Shown here in pieces: positions 22,400 through 22,955 of a stretch of DNA of 22,955 nt. The notes below the pieces were generated by a model. It did no database searches. It was not told the origin of the DNA and saw nothing but the letters and a program-made list of their open reading frames with translations. Source of the stretch: a virus; IMG/VR virus record IMGVR_UViG_3300021957_004119, positions 1 through 22,955 of that record. One strand, written 5' to 3'. The position numbers were made by a program, and so were the translations under genes. How positions within the stretch are numbered: the stretch's first letter is position 1; each line of letters starts with the position of its first letter.

Positions 22400-22955
22400 A
22401 TGGCAGATGGATTTACTCTAGCTGATCTAGAGGAAGATGTTGTCGTACCTGATGTAGAGCCTACCATAACTACTCTGGAAACAACAACAGAGCCTACATC
22501 AGAGGTGCCTGAACTTACACCAGAAGTACCTGTAGAAGACGTATCTATCTCAGAACAAACTGTAGAGGAACCTGTGGACAACGGGTTTACTCTTGGTGAT
22601 TTGTACCCTCAAACAGGTGTATCTGAGACACCCGTACAACAGACACAAGATTTAAGCTCTCCATTTACACTGAGAGATCTTCAAACTCCCTTTAGTTTTA
22701 ACCTAGAGGCAGAAGATCGTTTTTTAAACGTGTACGATATCTTTGAGAAGTACGACAATAAACCTCTAACTAAAGAAGACATAATTGGAGACCCAGATCT
22801 TATGGAGGTTGTATACCAATCTCTAGAGGCAAGATTTCCTGAATCAAAAACCTTTGGTAAAGTTACTAAAAGTGTTGCAGGTGTGATGGGGGGTGCTACT
22901 GGCGGTTCTGCTCTAATGAACCGTAACTACAGGGCGATGGAACCAGAAAAAGCAT
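22400..22955 (+). CDS. N-terminal part of a further virion protein, cut by window end
   Basis: Open from ATG 22400, one base after the previous stop, to the last base of the window with no stop: 185 complete codons seen. The first ~95 residues are disordered-looking, rich in Glu, Pro, Thr and Val, and contain three copies of an FTLxDL motif: GFTLADLEED, NGFTLGDLYP and PFTLRDLQTP. A helical part follows (DRFLNVYDIFEKYDNKPLTK, then DPDLMEVVYQSLEARFP). A Gly/Ala-rich stretch (VAGVMGGATGGSALM) at the end could start a membrane-active helix. The layout suggests a large internal or ejection protein continuing downstream. The family is not recognised. Confidence 0.65.
   Translation, partial: MADGFTLADLEEDVVVPDVEPTITTLETTTEPTSEVPELTPEVPVEDVSISEQTVEEPVDNGFTLGDLYPQTGVSETPVQQTQDLSSPFTLRDLQTPFSFNLEAEDRFLNVYDIFEKYDNKPLTKEDIIGDPDLMEVVYQSLEARFPESKTFGKVTKSVAGVMGGATGGSALMNRNYRAMEPEKA

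Noticed and set aside
1-22955. tRNA genes, CRISPR arrays, integrase, transposase or att sites
   Set aside because: No cloverleaf, spaced direct-repeat array or recombinase motif was found by eye; a dedicated tRNA scan could still change this.

Overview
The window looks like part of the late (virion) region of a tailed phage, most likely podovirus-like, that infects a Gram-negative, probably marine or aquatic bacterium. The evidence is a short-tail style gene order (adaptor, nozzle-like protein, fibres, then large helical proteins with a lysozyme-like domain). The fibres also carry modules I associate with marine phages: ELNxLDGVT repeats, an HKHDGT motif, a DVYLNG module and an S74 chaperone. 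The DNA is AT-leaning, genes are packed end to end, and all but one are on the + strand. I see no tRNA, CRISPR array, integrase, transposase or gene-free stretch over about 90 bases. The host cannot be named from sequence alone.

Layout. (1) 1-2734: a small beta-rich virion protein, a head-tail adaptor-like protein and a tail nozzle-like protein. (2) 2735-10283: a receptor-binding region. It holds an 858-residue modular fibre, then a short/long gene pair, a fibre with a C-terminal S74 auto-chaperone, and a second short/long pair. All four pair members share an N-terminal module of about 70 residues. The two long members are extraordinarily cysteine-rich, about 9% Cys by hand count. (3) 10284-15913: a sugar-modification island. 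A promoter-like sequence precedes a GT9-like (heptosyltransferase-type) glycosyltransferase and a NodU/TobZ-type carbamoyltransferase. A convergent GmhB-like HAD phosphatase follows, then a tightly overlapping four-gene operon: HldC-type nucleotidyltransferase, HldA-type kinase, cupin and HldD epimerase. (4) 15928-22955: large helix-rich proteins, probably internal or ejection proteins. They include a 1174-residue protein with a long 11-residue-repeat helix, a lytic transglycosylase-like protein, two uncharacterised proteins, and a protein that runs off the window.

How the genes may work together. The island appears to encode every step of ADP-L-glycero-D-manno-heptose synthesis after the first isomerisation: kinase, phosphatase, adenylyltransferase and epimerase. 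It also carries a plausible heptose transferase and a carbamoyl-decorating enzyme. The usual first enzyme, GmhA, is absent. A cupin sits inside the operon, and since cupins include phosphosugar isomerases it could fill that step; this is inference. The acceptor may be host surface glycan (receptor masking or superinfection exclusion) or the phage's own Ser/Thr/Cys-rich fibres encoded next door. The strongest candidates for something undescribed are the heptose/carbamoyl island embedded in a virion gene cluster and the duplicated cysteine-rich fibre system beside it.
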